Assembly (NCBI RefSeq): GCF_029633865.1
Contig: NC_079230.1
Location: 29,204,009-29,268,008 of the forward strand
Length of the DNA stretch: 64,000 bases
Source of the DNA: Lampris incognitus
Taxonomy: Eukaryota > Chordata > Actinopteri > Lampriformes > Lampridae
Direction: 5' to 3'
Position 1 is the stretch's first letter. Every line of letters begins with the position of its first letter. This document shows positions 45,660 through 57,845 of this stretch, piece after piece. Below the pieces are notes generated by a model. It was given only the letters and a program-made list of their open reading frames with translations, did no database searches and was not told the DNA's origin. Both the position numbers and the translations under genes were made by a program.

Positions 45660-45699
<40 letters not shown>
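45660..45699. repeat. (CA)n microsatellite
   Basis: About 20 CA units. Confidence 0.97.
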
Positions 45700-45702
<3 letters not shown>

Positions 45703-45889
45703 TATGAGGGAGAGAGGTTGGACTAGTCCTATCGCTCAGCCCCCTCAGTTCAGAATGGAGCATGGGATCAGCAGGGTGAGTCCAGTATCTGCAGACCCTG
45801 AGCCACTCTGATCCGACGTGGTGAAGCACTCAGCTCCAACCACAGAGCTTTGCTATAAGGCCACCAGAATCACACACACTTTATTAGTC

Positions 45890-47118
45890 GTTTCACTTCC
45901 TGCGTGCGAACGCAGGAAGTGAAACGCAGCATGGTGCCCACAGCCCACAGCAGTGCAGCACGAAGACACAAACACACAACCGAGAACTACAAGAACACAG
46001 CCATGCAAACTAACACACATATCTAAAATAAAAAAAATAAATCACTGCCCAGTCCAGGAGAACGAACTTCAGCCAGGTATGTCGATCAGAACTTCCGGTC
46101 AGCATGGGCTAGCAGCTAGCTTAGCCTGCCCCGCTTCCGCGTCCTGTCAGACCGCCCTCGGTGTTATCAGAACTTCCGGTCAGCATGGGCTAGCAGCTAG
46201 CTTAGCCTGCCCCGCTTCCGCGTCCTGTCAGACTGCCCTCGGTGTTATCGGAACTGCCGGTCTGCGATATTATGAACCCTACATAGGCCTCGCCAAAATC
46301 CCGTTTCTGGCTTTGTCACGTGTGCGCCACCGTAGCAACGCGAAAATATGTTGTTATGGGGTTAGCGCTCATCAAGGAAACGCTGTACACCCACAATTTA
46401 ACCTGTCTAAGTTATCCACAATCAACATTAACGTTTTTAACTCAATCTTTGCTTGCTCCACGTTTGAGCATAGGATACTTCACCCCTTATCATGACTACA
46501 AACAAAACGAGCTCCTATATTGTAGTAATATGACTTTTACATTTATACACAGGTAACAACTTACTGATCAGCTTTCTTAAATGTGAGAAAGTCTATTTAT
46601 TAGATATATGTTCATTTTCAGACAACTAACGTTACTTACCTCCGTTCTGTTGTTGACAGCCAGCAGTCCAAAATTACAAAAGCAGCCAGCTGTCCAAAAT
46701 TGCGAAAAATACAAAATTACAAAATTGAAGGTAGCTAACGTTAGCTTTGCTTCGCACCGAGTTGATAGTTGATTGTTTCCTTAGCAACGCAGCGGAAATC
46801 CGGCGTCCGTTCGCGAGATTTGGGACAGGGTACGGGATTTTGGCGAGGGCTATGTAGGGTTCATAATATCGCTGCCGGTCTGCATGGGCTAGCAGTTAGC
46901 TTAGCCTGCCCCGCTTCCGCGCCCGGTCAGACCGCCCTCGGTATTTCCTCTTCGGGCACAGCTCCAGGCAGGGCCGTGGTCCCTGGGCCCACAGGAGCCC
47001 AAGCTCTCCCAGCCGATCCAGCACCAGCTCTCCCAGCCAGCAAACCAAGACACACTTAGACGCAGACGTGGACAAAGACACTGCATGGACGGTACTGGGT
47101 GAGGCCGCCATCTTCCCA
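45890..47118 (+). repeat. R1 repeat family, copy split by a TIR element
   Basis: It begins at a 36-bp hairpin (GTTTCACTTCCTGCGT and its complement, 45,890-45,925), then CCCACAGCAGTGCAGCAC, and the core GCATGGGCTAGCAGCTAGCT present twice in an 81-bp direct repeat (46,085-46,165 and 46,166-46,246). The copy is interrupted at 46,266-46,870 and resumes to CCGCCATCTTCCCACAC. Confidence 0.6.
46266..46870. mobile_element. 605-bp DNA element with 39-bp inverted ends
   Basis: Ends read GATATTATGAACCCTACATA...CGCCAAAATCCCGT from either side with one mismatch in 39. The flanks CTGCCGGTCTGC are duplicated (46,254-46,265 and 46,872-46,883). No transposase frame. Inserted in an R1 repeat. Superfamily not recognised; the 12-13 bp duplication is longer than usual. 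Confidence 0.75.
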
Positions 47119-50100
47119 CACATAATGATAATAATAATAATAATAATAATAATAGGGCAGGGTTATAGGTTGTCGTGCAGGAGTGGCAACTGAAATGCAA
47201 CAACCTCGTCAAGATACAACCCGTGTATCCTTCGGTCTTTTCATGTCCAGCTGCAGCTCTTTCTGAGAGCTCCCCTGCAGCTCTCCTTGGTTAAAGCTCT
47301 GCTCGAACTGGCTAGTAAAACCCCTGCACCGACCACAGTATGCTGGCTTGTATTGGTCAGTATATAGTCATATATCAGAGGTCAGATTTAATAGGTTGTT
47401 GATATTTTTCCCTTCAAGCACCTTTAGCAGTCAAGAATTAGCCATGACTGGTGTTTTGAGTTGATTTGGTTTATTTGGATGTCTTTTAGCTCATTGGCTA
47501 ACCTCCCGAGAGCCCACATTAAAAACATTGAAGTATAATTCATAAATATTTCAACACATAATTGGAGACACACATATCATATACACACACACACATATAA
47601 CCCACATACATGGGCACAAATAGTTTATTGTACCTACATATATTACATATTCATCTACAGGTGTTCATATACTATAATACCAATACTCTACAAGCCTGCT
47701 GACAATGCAGTACTACTACAACAACAACAGTAATCATCATCATCATCATCATCATCATCATTACATTCATATAGCGTTGGAAAGTCAGCCAACGTTGAAT
47801 TTGTTCCCCTGTTATATACAATAAAGGGACATATCGGTCCTGTGTTAAAATGCAAGACAAGCCAGTCAGGGCTGAGACGGACCCAGACATCATCCCTGCG
47901 TCCCGAGTCGTGCATGGATGGACTCCTCTCCAACCTGCGATGCTGAGCTCAGGGAAGAGGATGAGGGGGAGCAACACGTGCACTCCTCCTATCACTGTGT
48001 CGACTAACGGTACCGAACCTGGCTCAGCGACACACTCTGTGGAAGTGCACAGATTTGATTCAGACAAATTGCTCTGAGACGGTTGCTTAACGTCCTTTCA
48101 TCGGATGCTGCTTACGTTCCAGTTTAAACAATGTAGGAATGTACACGCACATCCAAGCCCCGCCCCCCCAAAAAGGGGAGGTGCTGGGGCGAAAACGAGC
48201 GAACAACTGAGCAGCTCGCACACTGCAGGACTCCAAGGTCCACTTATTCGCTGCACCGACGTCACCGTGACGGTGCAGCGAAACGTCACGGTGACGTCGG
48301 CGCAGCGAATAAGTGGACGTTGCAGCCGCTGTTCGTTTGCTCTTTACGTCCAAGTCTGCTCAGCACCGCTGATCGCCGACTGTCGTTAACGGTAGTGAAG
48401 CTTACCACAAGCACCAACCACGTGTCCTCTCTGAACGCACACAGGGGGCGTCTCTCCGTCACGTGTGAGTGACAGCTCGGGTCTGTTCCCGTGACATTGT
48501 GGCTGGGGGACGTTTGTGCACTCAGCTAGACCCCCTCCCTCCTCTGCAGGCTGCTGGGGTAATATTAGGAGCACGCACTTCTGACGTCAGCCTGCTCCGA
48601 GTCCCTACTCTGGCTTTCCAACGAGCCCCTTAGTCATTAAAGCCAGGGGGGCAATCGATTTTTTTGAAGTTTGGTGTTTACTGTTTTGGTATTATTTGGT
48701 AAAACAAACAACCCCCCCCCCCCAAAATGTCCTTACATCCTGGCAGATAGCAATGTAGGAAATGCTCTGACAAAAGTCTGGTCTCTGTGACTGCCCAAGG
48801 CCATGCAATAAGGCTGCATCTTAAAACCAATCCCAACTTTTCCCTGCAAGGGGGCATCCCAACCAACCTGTCAATCATGTGCCCGCAGTGCCCTGTAAGG
48901 TACCGTAGCTGCCATTTAGCATATTAACTAAACCATACGCTAAAAGTTACATGCTATGTGCTAAATGTTTAATATGTCATTTAGTATGCATAAGTGAATA
49001 AAGGTGCATTGGCTATATGCTAAATGTTTAGTTTATAGACTACATGCTAAATTTAACCAAGCTCTTCCAAACTATCAGCAAAGAGAGTGTATCTGCGCCT
49101 TCTCTTGACCCTTCTGTTGTCTTCCGGCTCAAAAGGGCCCATAACAGTGTTTCACAGCAGAGAAAAGACTCTAAATGATCTTTTTTCAACCTGAAATGTG
49201 ATGACTTTCCCTACAGTGACCCCAACAGTCAAACATGGTTTTTGTTCATATTTCCATGAAAGCTGTACACCACTGGGGTACCGAGGCTGTCTTACGGTCG
49301 TTTTTGACCCTGGAAAACGAGTGGTGTCCACTGATTAAATGCAGTCTTTCTGCACTGTGCAGAGGGAAAACCCAGAGAGTCACACAGTTTGTGATGAATG
49401 ACAGCTTGTTTCCTCGTGCAAAATAGATTTGGGGTTTAAAATTAAATTAGGTTGCTTTAATTTAGAGGCTTAATGAAGGCGGACCATAAATGACCCTTAA
49501 GACAAGGGCGGTCGGTATACACAATGTGTGGACCACATGAGGGTTAGTTAGGTAATCCTACGACTGCCGCTTTCCACTCACAATACAAACCCAGCTATAG
49601 GCAGCCTGCTAGCCAACCAGCACCAGCAGCACTACTGCGTAACTTTACTGTGCGCCGCGGGCTCAAGATGACTGACAGGCAGGTTTGTACGTCTCCTTGC
49701 AGAGAACGGTCCTGATTGGCTGTGAAGATTTAGACATTTTGAAATGGCCTAGGGAAGTCACTGACTTCAGACTTTTTTTCCTCAGTGTTTCATTTATTGA
49801 TCGCTATTGGGATGTTGAGAAATGTTCACCAAATATTACCAAAACGTTCTGAAAATAAATGGCCTACCTAGGTTTAATGGTGAGAGCAAATGGGCAAAAG
49901 TACAACACGGTTCTGGGTGGTACTGATATCCCTCCAGAACGTTCTACAATAAGGTACTGTTTATGACTTCAGTAGTCTTTTCAAATGTGAGGTGGCCCCA
50001 AAACATGAAGCGAAACTTTATCAGCAAAAATATTACGGAGCTTTAAAACTCTAATCTATTTTGAAAATACAGTAATCATATAATACAGCCATCTATGTTG

Positions 50101-50590
50101 ATTTGCCAGTTGTTTGGTTTTCAAGATGGCAAGTTTCAGTGGGAAATACATTTTGGGTACATGATTTGCGAGAATAACCGAAAATACCTGTTCCCAGTTT
50201 TTATTCAGGCAATGTTTCAACTGAATTACAAGTTTGGAAAGGTCAGCTTAAAGTTTGCATTTCTTATTCGAAGCATACGCCTCAAAATGACATCACTTTA
50301 AAAGAAATTTGCACATTCCTTGCTGGTAGGGTAGCTGACTGCGATTGCGTGGCTCTCTGAAGGTCAGCAGTCAGTTTCCTGCATGTCATTCTCAAACAAA
50401 GTTATGTGGCATCTCGTCAAGTCAGCAGCGAAACAAGACTCAAGATTATCTTTAAAGAAAAACTGGTTCTGTGTCGTATTAAAAACGATGTGACTGACAT
50501 TTTGGTTCTTCCTAGTGCCAGTGTCTTCCCAGGTAGCAAGTTCACACATAGGCTAGACATAATCCTCCCATCTTGTCTTCCACAGGGCAA
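47119..50590. other. No gene recognised
   Basis: Short open frames without domains. It contains AAT and CAT microsatellites (47,127-47,153, 47,736-47,762), a C-run at 48,713, and the palindrome listed at 48,239-48,317. Otherwise it looks like unique non-coding DNA. Confidence 0.5.
48239..48317. repeat. Near-perfect palindrome with CRE-like cores
   Basis: Arms of 33 bp (TCCACTTATTCGCTGCACCG + ACGTCACCGTGAC and complement, one mismatch) around a 13-bp spacer. Each arm holds GACGTCAC, close to the CREB/ATF site. Confidence 0.85.
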
Positions 50591-51332
50591 CATGACGAGT
50601 AGGCCTATGAGCAGGGTGAGGAGTAGATGAGTAGGCCTATGAGCAGGGTGAGGAGTACATGAATAGGCCTATGAGCAGGGTGAGGAGTACATGAATAGGC
50701 CTATGAGCAGGGTGAGGAGTAGATGAGTAGGCCTATGAGCAGGGTGGGGAGTACATGAATAGGCCTATGAGCAGGGTGAGGAGTAGATGAGTAGGCCTAT
50801 GAGCAGGGTGAGGAGTACATGAATAGGCCTATGAGCAGGGTGAGGAGTAGATGAGTAAGCCTATGAGCAGAGTGAGGAGTAGGCCTATGAGCAGGGTGAG
50901 GAGTAGATGAGTAGGCCTATGAGCAGGGTGAGGAGTACATGAGTAGGCCTATGAGCAGGGTGAGGAGTACATGAATAGGCCTATGAGCAGGGTGAGGAGT
51001 AGATGAGTAAGGTCTATGAGTAGGGTGAGGAGTAGATGAGTAGGCCTATGAGCAGGGTGAGGAGTAGATGAGTAGTCCTATGAGCAGGGTGAGCAGTAGA
51101 TAAGTAGGCCTATGAACAGGGTGAGCAGTAGATGAGTAGGCCTATGAGCAGGGTGAGGAGTAGATGAGTAGGCCTATGAGCAAGGTGAGCAGTAGATGAG
51201 TAGGCCTATGAGCAGGGTGAGGAGTAGATGAGTAGGCATATGAGCAGGGTGAGGAGTAGATGAGTAAGGTCTATAAGTAGGGTGAGGAGTAGATGAGTAG
51301 GCATATGAGCAGGGTGCGGAGTAGATGAGTAG
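50590..51332. repeat. 32-bp minisatellite
   Basis: About 23 units of ATGAGTAGGCCTATGAGCAG + GGTGAGGAGTAG, with variants ACATGAATAG and single short units. It runs directly into the SINE at 51,334. Confidence 0.92.
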
Positions 51333-51333
51333 G

Positions 51334-51574
51334 CTGGGCGCGGCAGTGGCTCAGAGGTAGAGCAGGTTGTCTGGTAACAGGGGGGGGGGGTTGCTGGTTC
51401 GATACTTGGCTTCTCCATGCAAAAATGCCGAGGTGTTCCTGAGCAAGACACCTAACCCCTACCTGCTCCCGATAAGCAATACAACATCCTGCCCTCAGAC
51501 ATCCTAAGACAGGATGTTATATTGCTGAAAAGCCCCCCGAGGCACATTTGTAATGTGTGACTTGCCTTGACTTG
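51334..51574 (+). mobile_element. tRNA-derived SINE with an L2-like tail
   Basis: A box in GCAGTGGCTCAGAGGTAGAG and B box in TGCTGGTTCGATACTTGGC form the tRNA-like head. The tail contains GACAGGATGTTATATTGCTG and AAGCCCCCCGAGGCACATTT, which match the 3' tail of the L2-like LINEs at 30.6 and 62.6 kb. The shared tail suggests it uses that LINE's machinery. Confidence 0.75.
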
Positions 51575-52213
51575 TTACCTTGCATGGTTGACATCACCGT
51601 CAGTGTATGTGTGTGTGCGTGTGCGTGTGTGTGTGCGCACGCATGGGTGAATATGAGACTTCTTCTGGATCTCCACCTTCCCGTGGTGGAGAAGCTTGCA
51701 TATACCAATGATCCTAAGAGCTATGCCGTCCGGAGCTTGGCTCCTGGTAGGGTCACCCAGCGTGGAAAGGTCAAGTGGGAGGTTCCAGACGAAGCGTGAT
51801 CCAACAAAGACCTCAATGGCGGAACCAGTGGACGAGGTCTTCAGGTCACAACGGCAGTGAAGGTGGATTAAGGCTGCAACAAAGGATGGCCCCCAATCGT
51901 CTTGGTTGTCCATGCCATTGGACTCTGGACACCCCCTGCCAAGGACCGTGTGGTGGCTGCAGGTGCATCAGCCACTTCACGTAAAAAGCTGTCACGCACA
52001 GGCGTCCTCCCATTATGCGGCTCCTGGATCGGCCTCTACACCCACCTGAGGACCCAGAAGGACCCAGAGGGAGGACGGTCATACTCGACCCGGAGTGACT
52101 ATCGATGATGATGATGATGAATGTGAGACATTCATGGATTGTAAAGTGCTTTGAGTGGTTGGTGCAGCTAGAAAAGCGCTATACATACTATAAATCCAAT
52201 CCATTTACCATTG
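51575..52213 (+). mobile_element. Unclassified retroposon-like block with LINE/SINE 3' tail
   Basis: It starts with an alternating TG/CG run, continues with CTCCACCTTCCCGTGGTGGA (hairpin) and GGGTCACCCAGCGTGG, and ends in GTAAAGTGCTTTGAGTGG and AGAAAAGCGCTATACATACT, a common retroposon 3' end. Family uncertain. Confidence 0.4.
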
Positions 52214-52544
52214 AGGCCTACACATGCCACTGACTTGGACGATCAAGGTCATTTTCCATTGCAGGCACTTCAGAGGCAGAACCTTAATCATGAAGATAAC
52301 TGCCATATCAAAGCCAACAGACAACAGACAAATCGTCCTCCATGCAGAGACAGTTTGACTAAATAGATTTTAATGCTGTGATGTAAAGTGAAAAAGCTGT
52401 AAGGGTATACTGAATGTTTTAAAGGTGAATTAGCATTTTCAGCTGTTTTCAGAGCTCATGCTCCCAATATATTGTTCCTTTGCCTGTAAGTCTTGGAACA
52501 TGTATATGTACATCTTTGATATGGCAACCTTGGAGGCCATTTAG

Positions 52545-54950
52545 ACAGCCAGTAAGAAATGCTAGTAGAATGACAGCCAGTAAGACATGCTAGTAGAGTG
52601 ACAGCCAGTAAGACATGCTAGTGTAGTGACAGCCAGTAAGACATGCTAGTTGAATGACAGCCAGTAAGACATGCTAGTATAGTGACAACCAGTAAGACAT
52701 GCTAGTATAGTGACAGCCAGTAAGAAATGTTAGTAGAATGACAGCCAGTAAGACATGCTAGTAGAGTGACAGCCAGTAAGACATGCTAGTGTAGTGACAG
52801 CCAGTAAGACATGCTAGTTGAATGACAGCCAGTAAGACATGCTAGTATATTGACAGCCAGTAAGACATGATAGTATAGTGACAACCAATAAGACATGTTA
52901 GTAGAGTGACAGCCAGTAAGACATGCTAGTATAGTGACAGCCAGTAAGACATGTTAGTGTAGTGACAGCCAGTAAGACATACTAGTTGAATGACAGCCAG
53001 TAAGACATGCTAGTATAGTGACAACCAGTAAGACATGCTAGTATAGTGACAGCCAGTAAGAAATGTTGGTAGAATGACAGCCAGTAAGACATGCTAGTAT
53101 ATTGACAGCCAGTAAGACATGCTAGTAGAGTGACAGCCAGTAAGACATGCTAGTGTAGTGACAGCCAGTAAGACATGCTAGTTGAATGACAGCCAGTAAG
53201 ACATGCTAGTATATTGACAGCCAGTAAGACATGATAGTATAGTGACAACCAATAAGACATGCTAGTAGAGTGACAGCCAGTAAGACATGCTAGTATAGTG
53301 ACAGCCAGTAAGACATGTTAGTGTAGTGACAGCCAGTAAGACATACTAGTTGAATGACAGCCAGTAAGACATGCTAGTATAGTGACAACCAGTAAGACAT
53401 GCTAGTATAGTGACAGCCAGTAAGAAATGTTAGTAGAATGACAGCCAGTAAGACATGCTAGTAGAGTGACGGCCAGTAAGACATGCTAGTGTAGTGACAG
53501 CCAGTAAGACATGCTAGTTGAATGACAGCCAGTAAGACATGCTAGTATATTGACAGCCAGTAAAACATGATAGTATAGTGACAACCAATAAGACATGCTA
53601 GTAGAGTGACAGCCAGTAAGACATGCTAGTATAGTGACAGCCAGTAAGACATGTTAGTGTAGTGACAGCCAGTAAGACATACTAGTTGAATGACAGCCAG
53701 TAAGACATGCTAGTATAGTGACAACCAGTAAGACATGCTAGTATAGTGACAGCCAGTAAGAAATGTTGGTAGAATGACAGCCAGTAAGACATGCTAGTAT
53801 ATTGACAGCCAGTAAGACATGCTAGTAGAGTGACAGCCAGTAAGACATGCTAGCTGAATGACAGCCAGTAAGACATGCTAGTATATTGACAGCCAGTAAG
53901 ACATGCTAGTAGAGTGACAACCAGTAAGACATGCTAGTATAGTGACAGCCAGTAAGAAATGCTAGTAGAATGACAGCCAGTAAGACATGCTAGTAGAGTG
54001 ACAGCCAGTAAGACATGCTAGTGTAGTGACAGCCAGTAAGACATGCTAGTTGAATGACAGCCAGTAAGACATGCTAGTATAGTGACAACCAGTAAGACAT
54101 GCTAGTATAGTGACAGCCAGTAAGAAATGTTAGTAGAATGACAGCCAGTAAGACATGCTAGTAGAGTGACAGCCAGTAAGACATGCTAGTGTAGTGACAG
54201 CCAGTAAGACATGCTAGTTGAATGACAGCCAGTAAGACATGCTAGTATATTGACAGCCAGTAAGACATGATAGTATAGTGACAACCAATAAGACATGCTA
54301 GTAGAGTGACAGCCAGTAAGACATGCTAGTGTAGTGACAGCCATTAAGACATGCTAGTTGAATGACAGCCATTAAGACATGCTAGTATATTGACAGCCAG
54401 TAAGACATGATAGTAGAGTGACAACCAATAAGACATGCAAGTAGAGTGACAGCCAGTAAGACATGCTAGTATATTGACAGCCAGTAAGACATGCTAGTAG
54501 AGTAACAGCCAGTAAGACATGCTAGTAGAGTGACAGCCAGTAAGACATGCTAGTAGAGTGACAGCCAGTAAGACATGCTAGTATATTGACAGCCAGTAAG
54601 ACATGCTAGTAGAGTGACAGCCAGTAAGACATGCTAGTAGAGTAACAGCCAGTAAGACATGCTAGTAGAGTGACAGCCAGTAAGACATGCTAGTAGAGTG
54701 ACAGCCAGTAAGACATGCTAGTATATTGACAGCCAGTAAGACATGCTAGTAGAGTGACAGCCAGTAAGACATGCTAGTGTAGTGACAGCCAGTAAGAAAT
54801 GCTAGTAGAATGACAGCCAGTAAGACCTGCTAGTATATTGACAGCCAGTAAGACATGCTAGTGTAGTGACAGCCAGTAAGACATGCTAGTAGAGTAACAG
54901 CCAGTAAGACATGCTAGTAGAGTGACAGCCAGTAAGACCTGCTAGCTGCT
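52545..54950. repeat. 28-bp minisatellite with a 700-bp higher-order repeat
   Basis: About 86 units of TGACAGCCAGTAAGACATGC + TAGTAGAG. Variant units (AAGAAATGTTAGTAG, AAGAAATGTTGGTAG, GACAACCAATAAG) recur in fixed order. The marker TAAGAAATGTTAG stands at 52,721, 53,421 and 54,121, and TAAGAAATGTTGG at 53,057 and 53,757, all 700 bp (25 units) apart. The order breaks down after about 54,400. Confidence 0.93.
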
Positions 54951-55110
54951 AGCAAACCAAACGATGAGACAGAAAACAAATACTAAATCATTGGATTCTC
55001 AGCATTTAAATCTTCATTTAGAGTCAGCAAGTATTCTGCCTTCAGAAATAGGCGGCTTGTTTATTCTGCCAACCAGAATTCTGAGTTGACTGAAATCAGC
55101 TTGTGCGTCA

Positions 55111-55701
55111 GTCCACATGTAAGTGGGTATTTTTGAAAACACAGTTTTTTCTTTGTGTTGTGGTCTTTCGTCCACACACAAACTGAGGTTTAGGTCACTG
55201 AAAACGGGCCTTTTGGAAAACTCCTTCCAGGTAGGGTGACCACATTTTCCAAATCCCAAACCGGGACCCTAAAAAGTGTACCACACGTTCGTGCACGCGC
55301 ACACGCATATGCACGCGCTCACAGCTTGTCTGTCTCGCCGGAAATTAGACGTTGAAGGGTTTTTATCCCCCCCCCCAACCCCCACCAAGAAAAAAAGACA
55401 GGCTAGAGGAGCAGGGACTCGGGACACCCAGCTTGAAACCGGGACGTCTAGTCACCCTACTCCCAGGGGAAAGAATTTCAGACATTCCGTTTTCAGTGTT
55501 GAAACAGAGTTTTTGGCTTGACGATAGCTTTTTTCAGGCTTCTGATTGGCCAACGTGGCTTTATGGTTAGGGCTGTATCGCCCCCTGTTGGTTCGGCATG
55601 CTCTTTATAGCGCTTCCACTGTGCTTTATGGACGGGACTTTTTTTTTAAAGAATGAACGAGGAAAAACCCCATTTTCAAAAACACCTGTGTACGTGTGGA
55701 C
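55111..55701. mobile_element. TIR element carrying a nested MITE
   Basis: Outer ends GTCCACATGTAAGTGGGTAT / TTTTGAAAACAC and complement of GTCCACACGTACACAGGTGT / TTTTGAAAAT form imperfect inverted repeats. The body is interrupted by the MITE at 55,232-55,459. Confidence 0.6.
55232..55459. mobile_element. Short hAT-like MITE
   Basis: Ends TAGGGTGACCA and TAGGGTGACTA (inward) with AAACCGGGAC repeated near both. Flanks CTTCCAGG and CTCCCAGG agree at 7 of 8 bases, consistent with an 8-bp duplication. Confidence 0.65.
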
Positions 55702-56229
55702 TACGCATCAGAAGATTAAGACCCGTGTATGTTTTCATATGTGTTTTGGCGGACACTAGGGGCCATGCCTCTCACCCAGCAGGACTGTGAGCTGGGGGCG
55801 TGGTTTACGTTCCCGGGCTTGCTGGTGCAGGGTTGTTCCTGCTTGAGTTTTGGTTTTGGAGCTGAGGAATAAACAGCAAACTCGCTTTCGTCTCCTGTGT
55901 TTTTTCCTCATCCTGCCACATGACACATTTCACAAGATAGTAATTGATAAAGTAATTTATAGCTCCTTATCTTGAAAGTGAACTTGTGAATGTCTCCCCA
56001 GTGGTTCTAAACCCATCTGCAGACTGCAGTTATAAACATCATGACTAACAGATGCTAACAGATGCGCATCACGTAGCAGACTAACATCAGACACGGTAAT
56101 GCTGGTTAACCTGTAGCGCATCTGGTGTGACATGTACTGAGAGGACGTAAAATGTGAAAAAGACAGAAGACTCCTCTTACATTATAACCACGCTGCTGGT
56201 TCAGCCTCTCTATTTTATACAAAATTGTC

Positions 56230-56399
56230 TGTAGCGAATTCAGGGGGCAGCCGGGGACCGCCGCAGCCGGGACGCGAACCCGGCTGCCCCGCACCAGGGG
56301 CGACTTCGTTAAGCGGTTAACATAGTCGCCCGCGGTGCGGGAGATCCGGGTTCGCGTCCCGGCTGCGGCGGTCCCCGGCTGCCCCCTGAATCCGCTACA
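56230..56399. mobile_element. Foldback LTR-like element with tRNA-like arms
   Basis: 170 bp starting TGTAGCG and ending CGCTACA. The two arms are inverted copies for about 60 bp (GCAGCCGGGGACCGCCGCAG, CCGGGACGCGAACCCGG). The right arm reads as a tRNA-like promoter (GCGGTTAACATAGTCGCCC and GGGTTCGCGTCCCGG). TTGGTGTCAGAAGTGAGA follows directly, a sequence typical of a Ty3/Gypsy primer-binding site, so this may be a fossil LTR. No internal coding region follows. Confidence 0.5.
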
Positions 56400-56419
56400 T
56401 TGGTGTCAGAAGTGAGACC

Positions 56420-57150
56420 GCGAGGCCACCAGAAGCGCGCGCGCCCACAAGCGCGAGGTGATTTCGCTGCATTTTATTATAAATCCATATGAATAAAGTT
56501 GCAACCACACACATAACCTTGGAAAAGACCCCAAGACGCTGCTGCTGCTGCCTGGGGCCCCATGCAGAGGGACTCATCTGTCAATACACAACTTGAAACA
56601 CAATCTACAGCTTTCATACAGACTTCGACAACCACAAAGTCCAAGTTATGGTTTGCTGTCATCACAACTTAGAGAACTTTCACTGAAGTATCAGCTGTCA
56701 ACACATTAACAATATACTTTGCTGCAATTATTTGTCAATTATTTTGGGCCTCGCCATCAGTGAGTTGGCCTATAGCCCCATACAACTAAAAAAAAAAAGA
56801 AATGAAATGAATATCCACACTGAGCAAATTATTTTTAGGTTTACAAAATCATGTACTCAGTGAAATGTAGAACACAACAACAAGTCTGTCTCACATAAAG
56901 ATGCTGTCACAGTGTCGTCCATGTAGACGAGTTTGTCACTAGTCTGGTTTCCTGTGGGTGCATCCCGTGGCAAATTCAGTAGTGGAAAATGTTGAAGGGA
57001 TGTGTTAAAGGACGGCCCCTGTAATGGAAGAGGTTGTGTTTGTCTGTTTGAGTGTGACTAGCAGTAGCAAGTTTGAGTATAGCCAAAATCTGTGTTACTG
57101 TGTGCAGGCCCTCCCACAGAAATAGCTGGGCCCCTGAAAAGGGCCAGTCC
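56420..57150. other. No gene recognised
   Basis: AT-rich sequence without supported open frames or structured elements. Confidence 0.45.
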
Positions 57151-57413
57151 CTATGGACACAATTGGCCTTGTCTGCGGGTGGGAAGCCGGATGTGGGTAT
57201 GTAGCCTGGTCGCTGCACTAGCGCCTCCTCTGGTCGGGGGCAGGGAGAACTGGGGGGAATAGCGTGATCATCCCACGCGCTACATCCCCCTGGTGAAACT
57301 CCTCACTGTCAGGTGAAAAGAAGCGGCTGGCGACTCCACATGTATGGGAGGAGGCATGTGGTAGTCTGCAGCCCTCCCCGGATCGGCAGAGGGGGTGGAG
57401 CAGAGACCGGGAA
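57151..57413 (+). mobile_element. tRNA-derived SINE, 5'-truncated, U1-unit family
   Basis: ACACAATTGGCCTTGTCTGC, TAGCGCCTCCTCTGGTCGGG, GACTCCACATGTATGGGAGG and GGAGCAGAGACCGGG follow the family order. It lacks the tRNA-like head and the 3' end. Confidence 0.7.
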
Positions 57414-57594
57414 TCTGTTTAGCCAGTCCGCACTCCCTGGCACGTGTTGCCATTATCACTGCTTATATTTAGGATGAACGTTATTATTGCTGGTCTCCAT
57501 GAGCCCCCCCCCTCCCCGGCAGCTGGACCCCAGGAAGCTTTCCTGTTATCCCCGCCTTATGGGCGGCCCTGACTGTGTGTATATATATATATCA

Positions 57595-57780
57595 TGGTGT
57601 AATGGTGCAGCATCTCTGATATATTCTCTGCACCGCTGCACTTTATCACCTCTGTATGGCCTGTATGAGCTAGTCCATGTGAACATATCTGAGGACTGGG
57701 AGCCACCAAGCCAGTCACACTGCATGTATGTGCAAACCTACATGGCCAATAAACATGATTCTGGTTCTGATTCTGAATAT
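57595..57780 (+). mobile_element. LINE 3' tail ending in (ATTCTG)n
   Basis: GTGCAGCATCTCTGATATAT to AATAAACATGATTCTGGTTCTGATTCTGA (given here as its parts AATAAACATGATTCTGG and TTCTGATTCTGA). Such tails end a widespread fish LINE family. Confidence 0.5.
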
Positions 57781-57845
57781 GTATTTGCTTGCAAATGTGT
57801 GTGTGTGTGTGCGTCAGATCTTGCATGCTAGCACGCTTGTGTGTT

